A program made the position numbers and the translations under genes. From an uncultured Alphaproteobacteria bacterium (GTDB lineage: Bacteria > Pseudomonadota > Alphaproteobacteria > Micropepsales > Micropepsaceae), in the NCBI GenBank assembly GCA_903897605.1, contig CAIUCH010000001.1, forward strand, positions 1-64,000: a stretch of 64,000 nucleotides of DNA, given 5' to 3'. The notes beneath the pieces are model-generated. The model was given only the letters and a program-made list of their open reading frames with translations. It was not told the DNA's origin and searched no databases. This document shows positions 25,556-36,355 of this stretch, piece by piece. Numbering within the stretch: the stretch's first letter is position 1; the number at the start of each line of letters is the position of its first letter.

Positions 25556-26110
25556 TCACGGTAATCCGAATTTTCCGATCCGGGGCGCCAGGGCATAGTT
25601 GAGTTGCACCAGCACGATGAATCCAATGCTCCAAGTGGTGGAGAACACGCAGAGCAGCGCGCCGAAAGCATAAAGACCCTGCGCCACCAGGATGCGGCGG
25701 TAGATCGCCCCATCAATGTCCGGCGGCAGATCCGGCTTAGCCAGATTGAAACGGCGCGACAGCCGCCAGGCCGCTAGCAGCAGCGCGCCCAGAAGAAAAA
25801 TGTTGGCCCAGTAAACGATCAACGCGATGCGATAGGTCAAGAATTCCGCCAGCAGTGCGGTGGAGAATGGAATCAAACAGACGCTGGCGAGAAACCCGAT
25901 ATGCAGCCACACCAGGTCGCGGTTGCTGCGTTCCAGTAGATTCAATTGCGCCTGCTGCCCCAGCCAGAAGATTCCCAGGGTCACGAAGCTCATCAGATAG
26001 GTGAGAAAGCGTGGCGAAAGCGCCACCAGCGCCGCCCACAAATCATGCTCACTGTGGACCGCCGCCGCCACCGGCGCTTTCAGATCCAGCACCAGCAAGG
26101 TCATCGCCAC
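25556..26110 (-). CDS. TMEM175-family (DUF1211) potassium channel-like protein
   Basis: A multi-pass membrane protein of the bacterial TMEM175 family, potassium channels with six membrane segments per subunit. Downstream of the ATG the sequence continues as TLLVLDLKAP and several membrane helices. However, the same frame stays open upstream to 26188 and encodes the family hallmark N-terminus (NLERLEALSDGVFAVAM), so the true protein must start before 26110. No ATG, GTG or TTG fits; a CTG at 26188 preceded by GGGAGAAGG is the best candidate and would overlap the upstream DUF1453-like gene. Probably translated by coupling with that gene. Confidence 0.8.
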   Translation of the reverse strand: MAMTLLVLDLKAPVAAAVHSEHDLWAALVALSPRFLTYLMSFVTLGIFWLGQQAQLNLLERSNRDLVWLHIGFLASVCLIPFSTALLAEFLTYRIALIVYWANIFLLGALLLAAWRLSRRFNLAKPDLPPDIDGAIYRRILVAQGLYAFGALLCVFSTTWSIGFIVLVQLNYALAPRIGKFGLP

Positions 26111-26174
26111 GGCGAAGACTCCGTCCGAGAGCGCTTCCAGCCGCTCCAGATTCTTGCCGGCTATGCGATTGTAA

Positions 26175-26699
26175 TTAAGCGGCTCCAGCGCCTTCTCCCA
26201 TGATCCGCTGCGCGCGCAGGAATATTTCCAATCCCCGCACCGCGAACAGCATCGCGGAAAAACAGATCGAGATGTCGGTGATCAAAACCGCGTTGAGATG
26301 CAGCGAAGGCGCCCCTGCCTGGAGGCCGAAACGCAGGCCGAGCTTGAGCGCGATCAAGATCAGAAGCACGATCATGCCGGCCAGGCTGCCGGTCTGCATC
26401 AGGGTTCCGGTCTGCGGATGGACGTTCAAAGCCGTGCTGCGGCCCCATTGCCAGCCCAGCGCCGCGCCCACGACAGCGGCCAGGGCCATGCCGGTCAGCA
26501 TCGACGGCGTGATGGCGGGCGCACCCGGCGTCGGCGTCACCACCGCGCCCGCCGCCAGCACCAGATAGATCGCCGGGCGAATCCAGAGCCGCTTCAGCTT
26601 CAACTCCTGGGGCTGCAACACCTTGCGCAGCCGCCGGTAGAGCAGCGGCAGGATGATGAGGGCGGCAATGACATAAGTAAGGGTCTGGTCCTGGTGCAT
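26175..26699 (-). CDS. CcdC/DUF1453-like integral membrane protein
   Basis: A 174-aa membrane protein resembling the CcdC/DUF1453 family. It has about five hydrophobic segments (YVIAALIILPLLYRRL at the start, AIYLVLAAGAVV, LTGMALAAVVGAALGWQWG, GMIVLLILIALKLGLRFG, and a last one near FSAMLFAVRGLEI). The loop GRSTALNVHPQTGTLMQ between segments is the type of conserved polar patch seen in the family. The function is unknown. The 3' end overlaps the inferred beginning of the TMEM175 gene, so the two are probably co-expressed. Confidence 0.72.
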   Translation of the reverse strand: MHQDQTLTYVIAALIILPLLYRRLRKVLQPQELKLKRLWIRPAIYLVLAAGAVVTPTPGAPAITPSMLTGMALAAVVGAALGWQWGRSTALNVHPQTGTLMQTGSLAGMIVLLILIALKLGLRFGLQAGAPSLHLNAVLITDISICFSAMLFAVRGLEIFLRAQRIMGEGAGAA

Positions 26700-26708
26700 G
26701 CCGCAAGC

Positions 26709-27047
26709 TTACACAATCGGTTCATCCACGAAAGCGCGCCCCTGACGATCCTCGATCTCCACGATCCACAGATCGGGATCGAATTTGATCTGCTTGTCCA
26801 GCCAGGTCCGGGCTTTGGCCTCGTCGCCCCAATCGCCCAACGGCCGCGCCCAGACCAGAGCGCCTTTGCCGTCCCGAGCCTGGTTAAGCAGCAGACAGGT
26901 TCCATCCAAGCGCGATACCGTCAGGATCACCGCGCCGGCTTCTTCGGCACCCTTGCGCACGATGAAGGCGGATGCCCCGGCCGTTTGCGCCCGCCTTATC
27001 GTGGCGCGCACGAAAATCCCGGCTTTCAGTCTGGGAACGAAACTCAT
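26709..27047 (-). CDS. DUF1491 protein
   Basis: A 112-aa cytosolic protein of the DUF1491 family, restricted to alphaproteobacteria. The family pattern is visible from the N-terminus (PRLKAGIFVRATIRRAQ) through the beta-rich centre (AGAVILTVSRLDG) to the C-terminal WLDKQIKFDPDLWIVEIED segment. Members are small alpha/beta proteins with no assigned biochemical role. Nine bases separate it from the DUF1453-like gene, so it probably heads the DUF1491-DUF1453-TMEM175 unit. Length and conservation look normal. Confidence 0.88.
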   Translation of the reverse strand: MSFVPRLKAGIFVRATIRRAQTAGASAFIVRKGAEEAGAVILTVSRLDGTCLLLNQARDGKGALVWARPLGDWGDEAKARTWLDKQIKFDPDLWIVEIEDRQGRAFVDEPIV

Positions 27048-27129
27048 TTTTTTTGGTCGCGCAATCTACGGCAAACCGCAAGGCCAAAATTCGGTGCGTG
27101 CACTTTACCGGATTGCGCTCCCATGGGCG

Positions 27130-28848
27130 CTAGGCAGCGCCCCGGAACGGCAGGATCTTGGCCTCGGCTTTGAGCCGTCCGCCATCCGCATCCATAGCGG
27201 CATAGGGAAGCCGCACCCGGACCATTGTGCCGACCCCAAGCGCCGATTCCAGCACCGCGTCGCCGCCATGCATCACCGCCAGCGACTTGACCAGTGCCAG
27301 GCCCAGGCCGGTGCCTTCCTTGCCTCTGGTAATGGCGTTCTCTGCCTGCTCGAAAGGCTTGCCCAGCTTTTCCAGATCGGATTTGGAAATGCCGGTGCCG
27401 GTATCGCGCACGATGATCTCCACGCCCTTTTCGCCGGGTCGGGCGCTCAAACTCACCTGGCCGCCGCGCGGCGTGAATTTGACGCCATTGCTGAGAAGAT
27501 TGACCAGGATCTGTTTCACCGCCCGCCGGTCCGCGAAGATGCGGCGCGCGCCCGGCGCGATCTCGATGGTCAAGGCCACCCCGCTCCGTTCCGCCGCCAG
27601 CTTGACGAAGCGCATCGACGATTGCGTCACCTCTTCCAGGTCGAACATCTCTTCATAGAGTTCGAACTTGCCGGCCTCGATTTTCGACATGTCGAGCACG
27701 CTGTTGATCAGTTCCAGCAGATGGCCGCCGGAATCGTGGATCAGCTTGGCATATTCCTGGTAACGGGCATTGCCGAGGGCGCCGAATATCTGCCGCTCCA
27801 TCAATTCCGAGAAGCCGATAATGGCATTCAGCGGCGTGCGCAGCTCGTGGCTCATATTGGCGAGGAAGGCGGATTTGGCCCGCGACGCGCTCATCGCCAC
27901 GTCGCGCGCTTCGATCAAGGCGCGTTCCTGCGCCTTGCGTTCGGAAATGTCGCGCGTCACCGCCACGATTTCCGCCGGCGCGCCCTTGGGACGCGGGCCG
28001 GCCGGCCGGCAACGAATCTCGGCCCAGACATAGCCTTTGACGCCGTGCCGCAGCCGGGCCTCGGCGGCGCCTTCGCGGCCGAAATAGGCGGATTCCATGA
28101 AAGCCGCCTCGACCCCCGAAACATCGTCGGGATGAGTGAGCATGGCCGGCGTTGCCCCTTCCAGCGCCTCCGGCGTCGCACCCAGCAAGGCGACGCAGGC
28201 GGGACTGGCAAAGCGAATGCATCCATCCGGGGCATGGCGCGTGATCAGATCCACGGCATTGTCCGCCAGGAGCTGATACATCGCCGCGCCCTGTTCGGCG
28301 GCGCGGTTGGCGGCGCGATTCAGATTCTGTGCCGCCGCCGCGATCAGTCCGGCCTGAACCAGTGCCGCCAGAATTGCCACCGCCATGATCGTGTCGGCCG
28401 GCAAGGTCAGACGCGAGGGCGGCAGGTTGCCCGACATTTCGAGAGCCGTCACCGCCGCCAGAACACAGGCAGCGCCAAATCCGGCCCACCACACCGTGCG
28501 GCGTCCGCCCGCCAGCGCGGCTTCCGCCGGGATCAGCACCAGCCACAGGATCAGCGGCGATTGCAGCCCCCCGGTCAGTCCCGCGAGATATCCGATCAGG
28601 ACCGCCGACAGCGCCAGGCTCATCAGTTCCAGCAACGCCAAGGGGGCCGCGGTCAAAGCCGCCAACGCCAACAGCAGCGGCGCCGAAAGCCCCGCGATCG
28701 CGGCGACTTCGAACAGATCGGGACGGCCGATCAAAAGCACAAAACCGGCGCCCAGCAGCGCGCCGATCAGCGCCTTGCCGCCCTGGACAAAGGCGAAAAG
28801 ACGGCGCGGCGTGCGCTCGATATCGAATACAGCCCAGACGCGGTTCAC
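27130..28848 (-). CDS. DivJ/PleC-type PAS sensor histidine kinase
   Basis: A 572-aa membrane histidine kinase. The first 180 residues hold about six hydrophobic segments, including LTGGLQSPLILWLVLIPAEA, a layout like Caulobacter DivJ. A PAS domain occupies about residues 188-305. The kinase core has His334 (NMSHELRTPLNAIIGFSELM), an N-box (ILVNLLSNGVKF), G1 (VRDTGTGIS) and G2 (GTGLGLALV). The HisKA sequence is of the DivJ/PleC group that acts on DivK. The start is a GTG at 28848. It is divergent from a second, soluble PAS kinase, with CtrA-like boxes between them. The assignment as DivJ itself is likely but not proven. Confidence 0.85.
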   Translation of the reverse strand: MNRVWAVFDIERTPRRLFAFVQGGKALIGALLGAGFVLLIGRPDLFEVAAIAGLSAPLLLALAALTAAPLALLELMSLALSAVLIGYLAGLTGGLQSPLILWLVLIPAEAALAGGRRTVWWAGFGAACVLAAVTALEMSGNLPPSRLTLPADTIMAVAILAALVQAGLIAAAAQNLNRAANRAAEQGAAMYQLLADNAVDLITRHAPDGCIRFASPACVALLGATPEALEGATPAMLTHPDDVSGVEAAFMESAYFGREGAAEARLRHGVKGYVWAEIRCRPAGPRPKGAPAEIVAVTRDISERKAQERALIEARDVAMSASRAKSAFLANMSHELRTPLNAIIGFSELMERQIFGALGNARYQEYAKLIHDSGGHLLELINSVLDMSKIEAGKFELYEEMFDLEEVTQSSMRFVKLAAERSGVALTIEIAPGARRIFADRRAVKQILVNLLSNGVKFTPRGGQVSLSARPGEKGVEIIVRDTGTGISKSDLEKLGKPFEQAENAITRGKEGTGLGLALVKSLAVMHGGDAVLESALGVGTMVRVRLPYAAMDADGGRLKAEAKILPFRGAA

Positions 28849-28898
28849 GCTTTACGGCTCGTTCACCATGTTTCCCGGCCAGTTTCGCTGCTCAAGCT

Positions 28899-28975
28899 TT
28901 AACGAATCTTGAACAGCGACCAACTCCGTTGTCGATTTGGAAAGATTCGCAAACGCAATCGTTAACCGGCCTTAA
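28899..28975. promoter_or_regulatory. CtrA-like boxes between divergent histidine kinases
   Basis: TTAA-N7-TGAA at 28899-28913 matches seven of the eight fixed bases of the CtrA consensus (TTAA-N7-TTAA). A second site, CGTTAA-N6-TTAACG at 28960-28977, is a perfect inverted repeat but has a six-base spacer. They lie in the 241-base gap between the kinase starts. Confidence 0.4.
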
Positions 28976-29089
28976 CGATGGTGGCGCGATTCGGGCGACG
29001 TTGTCGCGCCGCACACGCCGCAATAGCGCGATCACCTAACCATTCCGCAACCGGCAATGCGCGATGATCGCGGCATTACAGGAGATCGC

Positions 29090-30667
29090 GTGCAAAACGT
29101 GACAGTCCAGTTGTGGGGTGAGGTGGTGGAGGAACAGGGTCTGGAGACCCTGCTCGAAACCCTCAATTGTCTGCGCGTCGCCATCACGATCTTCGATGCC
29201 GATACCCGGCTCATTCTGGCGACCGCCCATCTCAATCACGTTTTCCGCAAGCTTCCGCAAGCCAAAACTCTCACGGGCAAATTATATGAAGAGCTGATCA
29301 TCCTGGAGCTGCCGGAAATCGCGCCGGCAGCGCTCGTGGGCGGCATAGACAATTTTGTCGCCGGCCGTCTCAGCCAGCTTGGTCCCCGCGCCTGGGAACC
29401 GCGTGACATTCCGCTGGCCGACGGGCGCATCATCGAGATCAAGGCCCGCCGCGCGCCCAACGGCAATGCCATCCTGTTATGGGCCGACGTCACCGTCGCC
29501 CGTCATCAGGTCAGCCGCCTGCGCGAGGCGATCAAATTATCGGCGGATGCTTTCGCCTTTTTTGACGTCCAGGACCGCTTTCTCACTGGCAACGCGCAAT
29601 ATGCGCAGCTCGCCGGCCTGTCTCTCGAGAAGCTGGACGGCCGCTCGTTCGAAAGCATCATCACCGAGGCCGCGCATAATGGCCGCATTGCCCTGGACGT
29701 GACTCCAGAAGAATGGATCCAGCGCCGCCTACGCGGCCACCGCACGACCACGTCCGCGGACACGGTGCAGAGCACGTCCGGCAAAGCGTATCTGGTGCGC
29801 GATCACGCCACGCCGGACGGCGGCCGTGCCGTCGTCTGCACCGACATCACCGAAAAGACCCGCGCCGAAACCGCCTTGGCCCACACCCAATCGGCGCTGG
29901 AAACCAGCCGCGACGAGGCGCGCCGCCAGACCGGCTATCTTGCCGATCTCACCAAGCAACTGGATTTCGCCACGCAGCAGGCGGACAACGCCAAGACCAT
30001 GCTTCTGCGCACCATGAGTCACGAACTCAAGACGCCATTGAACGCGATCCTGGGCTTTTCCGATCTCATTGGCGCGCTGTCGGAAAATCTGTCGCCGGCG
30101 CAAGTGCGCGAATATGCCGGGTTGATCCACCAGGGCGGCTGCAATCTGCTCAAGATGGTCAACCAGATCATGGATCTCACCAAAATCTCGGCCGGCCGCT
30201 ACGATCTGCGCAAAGTGATGGTGGATATCGGGAGCGTGCTGTGGGAGGCGCGTGAAGCGTTTGCCGCCCAGGCCCAGGCCAAGAACATCACCATTCTCGC
30301 CGATGCCTGCCCCGCCGGATCGATGGTCGAAGCGGACGAAACCGTGTTCGGCGGCATGGTCAATGCGCTGATCGAAAATGCGGTGACCTATACCCAGACC
30401 GGCGGCATGGTGCAGCTATCCGTCGAGCGGCGCGGACCGATGTTTGCCATCGCGATCGCCGACAATGGTCCCGGTGTGGTGGCCAACGATCTGAAACGCA
30501 TCCTGGAGCCGTTTGAACATGCCGGCCGCGCTCAGGATCATGCCAATGGCGCCGGCCTCGGCCTCACCCTGGTCAATGCCTTTGCCCAACTGCATGTCGG
30601 GGCGCTGGAAATCGAAAGCAAGTCCGGTGAAGGGTTCTGCGCGACTTTGCTTTTGCCTTCGGCTTGA
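29090..30667 (+). CDS. Soluble PAS-domain sensor histidine kinase
   Basis: A 525-aa cytosolic histidine kinase without membrane segments. Two PAS-like regions lie at about residues 25-135 and 145-255, the second ending with the PAC-like VVCTDITEKTRAE. A coiled helix (residues 258-305) leads to the H-box with His311 (LRTMSHELKTPLNAILGFSD), followed by an N-box (MVNALIENAVTYTQTGG), G1 (IADNGPGV) and G2 (NGAGLGLTLV). The GTG at 29090 is chosen because AGGAG lies just before it; an in-frame ATG at 29057 lacks a ribosome site. HisKA resembles the DivJ/PleC group. It has no receiver gene nearby and may feed DivK or an orphan regulator. Confidence 0.87.
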   Translation: MQNVTVQLWGEVVEEQGLETLLETLNCLRVAITIFDADTRLILATAHLNHVFRKLPQAKTLTGKLYEELIILELPEIAPAALVGGIDNFVAGRLSQLGPRAWEPRDIPLADGRIIEIKARRAPNGNAILLWADVTVARHQVSRLREAIKLSADAFAFFDVQDRFLTGNAQYAQLAGLSLEKLDGRSFESIITEAAHNGRIALDVTPEEWIQRRLRGHRTTTSADTVQSTSGKAYLVRDHATPDGGRAVVCTDITEKTRAETALAHTQSALETSRDEARRQTGYLADLTKQLDFATQQADNAKTMLLRTMSHELKTPLNAILGFSDLIGALSENLSPAQVREYAGLIHQGGCNLLKMVNQIMDLTKISAGRYDLRKVMVDIGSVLWEAREAFAAQAQAKNITILADACPAGSMVEADETVFGGMVNALIENAVTYTQTGGMVQLSVERRGPMFAIAIADNGPGVVANDLKRILEPFEHAGRAQDHANGAGLGLTLVNAFAQLHVGALEIESKSGEGFCATLLLPSA

Positions 30668-30672
30668 ATTTT

Positions 30673-30775
30673 CCCCCATCTGTCTGCCACGCGGGCGGGC
30701 CCGCCAGCAGACGTTCGGCACGCTGGCGCTACCGAACTCCCCCGCCAATGGCTTCGCCATGCGGGGAAGAAAGCC
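30673..30775 (+). repeat. Structured intergenic repeat, family A, copy 1
   Basis: A 103-base element with three hairpins: an outer GTCTGC/GCAGAC stem enclosing GCGGGC-GG-GCCCGC, then GTTCGG...CCGAAC, then CCCCCGC...GCGGGG around ATGGC-TTC-GCCAT. It lies between convergent genes. Copies at 42829-42974 and 44870-44973. Confidence 0.82.
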
Positions 30776-30822
30776 AGGGCCTAGCTTCAGCAGGAATTGA
30801 GAAAGGCAGAACGTAACGGTGA

Positions 30823-32523
30823 CTAGCGCTTCGACCATTCCGGTTCGAGCAGCGGTTCGCCGAAGTAGAAACCCTGGAAATAATCGACGCCGAAACTTTC
30901 CAGCAGGACGGCGTCCTCTTCCGAGCCCACCCATTCGGCCACCACGCGCATGTCGAAATTCTTCGCCAGTCCAGTGAGCGTGCGCACAAAGACCTGGTTT
31001 TCCGGGCTGGACGACAGATCCTTGATGTAGGAGCCGTCGATCTTGACGACATCGACATGCATCATCTGCAGATTGCGGAATGAAGTGTAACCGGCGCCGA
31101 AATCGTCGATCGCCACCTTGACGCCCAGTTCGCGAAGTTGCGAGACAAAACGGGCGTTTTCCTCGAACTGGTGCAGCGAAGCGGTTTCGGTCAACTCCAC
31201 CACCAGCCGGTCCGCGACATCGCGATTGTCGCGGACATAATCGACAAAGCCTTGCAGCCAGATCGGATCCGATGCGGCGGTACCCGAGACATTGACGCCC
31301 AGATGGATTGCGTCATGCCGCTTCAGCTCCGTCATAGCGGTCTCCAGCGCGAAACGGTCGATCAGATGCACAATGCCCATCTGTTCGGCGGCGGGCACGA
31401 AATAGCTGGCGGTGATTTCCTGGCCGTCGGGGCGCAACAGGCGCAGCAGGCATTCATAATGGACGGCCTTGCGGCTCTTGGCGTTGACGATGGGCTGATA
31501 AGCGAGCCGCAGGCGGTTTTCCTTCAACGCCTGCGTCACCTCGTCGGCGATGTTCATTTGGCGAAGCCGCGCCGTGTCGCGCTGTGGCGATTCCGCATAA
31601 ACGGCGAAGCCGTCACGGCCATTGATGCGGGCGCGTTCCAGTGCCTGCTCGGCGCGCAATATGGCTTCCTGGCTGTTGGCGGCCGTCAATGGCAGCCACA
31701 CGGCGCCGACGGAGGTGGTGGCGGAGACTGTGCCGGCGCGGGTCTCGATGGCATGATCGCGCACGGCCCGCTTCAGGCGCGCGGCCACCACGGCGATTTC
31801 ATTCTCCCGGCAATTTCTCAGAATGACGCCGAATTTGTTGCCTGCGGTGCGCCCGATAATGTCGCTGGCGCGCAGGGATTTGGCGAGACGCTCGCCCACA
31901 CCGACGATCACTTCCTCGCCCGCGTCGAAACCATGGCTGTCATTGATCATCGCCAGCCGGTCGATGGAAGCCACCAGAAAGGCGCAATGCCGGCTTTCTT
32001 CCCTGGCGCGCGCGATGGCAAGCTGCAATTCGGTGCGCAATGCATTGCGGTTGAGATGGCCGGTAAGCTCGTCGCGGGTCGCCAGATAAGTGAGGCGCTG
32101 CATTTCACGCTGCTTCTCGGTGCTTTCGCGCAGCATGCCGATCAGGCGCTCGGTGCGTCCCTCCTTGTCGGGAACACGCGTGCCGGAAAAGGTAAAACCC
32201 ACCGCCCCCAGCGCCGAAGCCGCTTCAAGATTTAATTCGAATTGCGAGGAATAGGGTGAGTTGTCATCCAGCAGGAGAGTGAGCGCATCGCGGCCGGCGC
32301 GGGTTACCGCGTCCAGAAAGGCCTGGGGATGACCGCCGCTGAGCGGAAAGGGAAGAATGTCGGTGGCGCCGTCCCAGTGAATGCGCTCCTCGATGACCTG
32401 CCAGTCCAGCACCACCACGCGCGCCGCCTGCGATGCAAGGCGCATGCGGGCATTGTCGTGGGACGCGCCAATCGTGGCGCGGGCCTCGGCCCCTTTCTGA
32501 AGCGACTGTTGAAGCAAAACCAC
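30823..32523 (-). CDS. PAS-GGDEF-EAL protein, probable c-di-GMP phosphodiesterase
   Basis: A 566-aa cytosolic signalling protein. A PAS-like segment occupies about residues 15-140. The GGDEF domain is degenerate, with AGEEV at the active site, so cyclase activity is unlikely. The EAL domain keeps every catalytic position I can check: YECLLR (E of EAL), GVNVSG, VELTETA, IDDFGAGYTS, VKIDGSYI, VVAEWVG and FQGF. It therefore probably degrades cyclic-di-GMP. The start is uncertain: GTG at 32523 begins the PAS-like part, while an ATG at 32676 would add an implausible Pro/Arg-rich leader lying over the promoter. A PilZ protein 11 kb away is a possible downstream partner. Confidence 0.85.
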   Translation of the reverse strand: MVLLQQSLQKGAEARATIGASHDNARMRLASQAARVVVLDWQVIEERIHWDGATDILPFPLSGGHPQAFLDAVTRAGRDALTLLLDDNSPYSSQFELNLEAASALGAVGFTFSGTRVPDKEGRTERLIGMLRESTEKQREMQRLTYLATRDELTGHLNRNALRTELQLAIARAREESRHCAFLVASIDRLAMINDSHGFDAGEEVIVGVGERLAKSLRASDIIGRTAGNKFGVILRNCRENEIAVVAARLKRAVRDHAIETRAGTVSATTSVGAVWLPLTAANSQEAILRAEQALERARINGRDGFAVYAESPQRDTARLRQMNIADEVTQALKENRLRLAYQPIVNAKSRKAVHYECLLRLLRPDGQEITASYFVPAAEQMGIVHLIDRFALETAMTELKRHDAIHLGVNVSGTAASDPIWLQGFVDYVRDNRDVADRLVVELTETASLHQFEENARFVSQLRELGVKVAIDDFGAGYTSFRNLQMMHVDVVKIDGSYIKDLSSSPENQVFVRTLTGLAKNFDMRVVAEWVGSEEDAVLLESFGVDYFQGFYFGEPLLEPEWSKR

Positions 32524-32579
32524 CCGTCCCAGCCAGTTTCTCTGGCCCACCTTTGGAAAGCGAGTATGGGTTCGGTGGC

Positions 32580-32594
32580 TTAAAAAATGGGTAA
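32580..32594. promoter_or_regulatory. Weak CtrA-like box upstream of the GGDEF-EAL gene
   Basis: TTAA-N7-GTAA, seven of eight fixed bases. It overlaps the perfect inverted repeat ATGGGT-A-ACCCAT at 32587-32599. It lies between the EAL gene and the divergent 32642 gene and could serve either. Confidence 0.25.
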
Positions 32595-32641
32595 CCCATG
32601 GAGGCGCGGCGGCGGCGCGAACCTTGCGTTGCCCTCCTGGC

Positions 32642-32998
32642 ATGAGCCCTGTGGGTAGCATCATTCCGTATCCCAACAGCAGTGCCCAGATCGCGGGAAT
32701 GCGGGCCCGCGCCCTGCAAAAACTGAACCCTGCCAGTGGCTTACAAACTGACCTGGATGGCGAAGCCAGCCCGGGCCCGCAGTTTTCCCGCGAGCAGCCG
32801 CAGCGGGAACCGCGTCATTCGGAGACAACTGCCGCTGTGCCATCCCGGTACAATGCCGACGCGCCGCACCTGAGTGCGTTGTTTGTCGCCCAATTGCTGG
32901 GTCAGGCTTTACCCGATCCGGAACAGCGTCCTTCAAGCGCGCTCGCGGCCTATGAGGACGTACCGGCCTACGCGCTCATCTGCGACCAACGTCTTTAG
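32642..32998 (+). CDS. Hypothetical protein with conserved C-terminal helix
   Basis: A 118-aa protein I cannot name. The N-terminal two thirds are polar and probably disordered (rich in Ser, Pro, Gln, Arg). The C-terminal third looks folded and coding (HLSALFVAQLLGQALPDPE, then SALAAYEDVP), a pattern I associate with short alphaproteobacterial proteins of unknown function that share an AQLLGQ helix. No signal peptide. It is divergent from the GGDEF-EAL gene, and its last 66 bases overlap the 3' end of the convergent membrane protein gene. Confidence 0.6.
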   Translation: MSPVGSIIPYPNSSAQIAGMRARALQKLNPASGLQTDLDGEASPGPQFSREQPQREPRHSETTAAVPSRYNADAPHLSALFVAQLLGQALPDPEQRPSSALAAYEDVPAYALICDQRL

Positions 32999-33523
32999 AG
33001 CGCGCGTCAACAAAAGCAGCGACGCCGCAACAAACAGCATTGCCGAGTCCATGGCGCCGCTCATCAATGCCATCGCGCCCAAAAAAAGCGATACCGCGCC
33101 CATGGCCGCCAGGATATTGCCGCGCGGATCTTCATCGAGGCGCGACAAAACCGAGGCCAGGATCATGCCCGCGGCACCAGCCTGATAGGCCAGCGCCACC
33201 ACCGGCAGAAACATCAACACCGCGAAAAGGCCTGCGGCCAAGGCCACGACCAGCACCAAAACCGAAAGCCAAATTGGCGCGCCCCGCGGAAAGCAAACCG
33301 CCAGCGCCAAAATGGCGCCGGCAACGCATGGTGCCAATAGCGCGATGGCAAGGCCAAGATCCGCCACCGGCAAGAGCAACGCGGCGGCCCATGCGGACAG
33401 AAGCATGGCCGCAAAACGCAATTTGACGCGCGCGCCGGCGCGCGCGCCTCGCGCCATTCGCCAGGAGAAAATCGTGGCGGCGAACAGGATCGCCGCACAA
33501 AGCGAATCAAATGAAAAAGCCAT
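32933..33523 (-). CDS. Hypothetical polytopic membrane protein
   Basis: A 196-aa protein with about six hydrophobic segments (for example SLCAAILFAATIFSW, AALLLPVADLGLAIALLAP, LSVLVLVVALAAGLFAVLMF, AMLFVAASLLLL) and a short cytosolic basic tail. I do not recognise the family. The ATG at 33523 sits inside the right-hand stem of the aconitase terminator hairpin, and an alternative ATG at 33547 lies in the other stem, so either start would be buried in RNA structure on a read-through transcript. It may be expressed weakly from acnA read-through or from an internal promoter. It overlaps a convergent gene by 66 bases. Confidence 0.62.
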   Translation of the reverse strand: MAFSFDSLCAAILFAATIFSWRMARGARAGARVKLRFAAMLLSAWAAALLLPVADLGLAIALLAPCVAGAILALAVCFPRGAPIWLSVLVLVVALAAGLFAVLMFLPVVALAYQAGAAGMILASVLSRLDEDPRGNILAAMGAVSLFLGAMALMSGAMDSAMLFVAASLLLLTRALKTLVADERVGRYVLIGRERA

Positions 33524-33550
33524 GCGGAACGAGTATGCCTTCCGCATGGC
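33514..33550 (-). terminator. Bidirectional terminator after acnA
   Basis: GCCATGCGGAA (33519-33529) pairs perfectly with TTCCGCATGGC (33540-33550) around a 10-base loop. A run of five A on the left gives a U tract for the minus strand, and CTTTTTG on the right one for the plus strand. Confidence 0.87.
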
Positions 33551-33568
33551 TCTTTTTGAATCCGCTAT

Positions 33569-36277
<2,709 letters not shown>

Positions 36278-36329
36278 GGGGGCGCCTTTGCGGTTGTTTC
36301 GGCAGGGCCGGATTTAGTCAAAATCGTTA

Positions 36330-36355
36330 CCAAAAGATAGCGTTTTTGGCGCTAT
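36330..36355. promoter_or_regulatory. Interleaved inverted repeats in acnA divergent promoter
   Basis: CCAAAA (36330-36335) pairs with TTTTGG (36344-36349), and ATAGCG (36337-36342) pairs with CGCTAT (36350-36355). The two repeats overlap, so only one could form as a hairpin; as DNA they could be two operator sites, possibly for an iron or oxidative regulator of aconitase. Confidence 0.35.

Noticed and set aside
28860-28915. GTTCA and TGAAC half-sites between the histidine kinases as response-regulator boxes.
   Set aside because: They are single, oppositely oriented and 50 bases apart, without the 11-bp period of the three reported sites.
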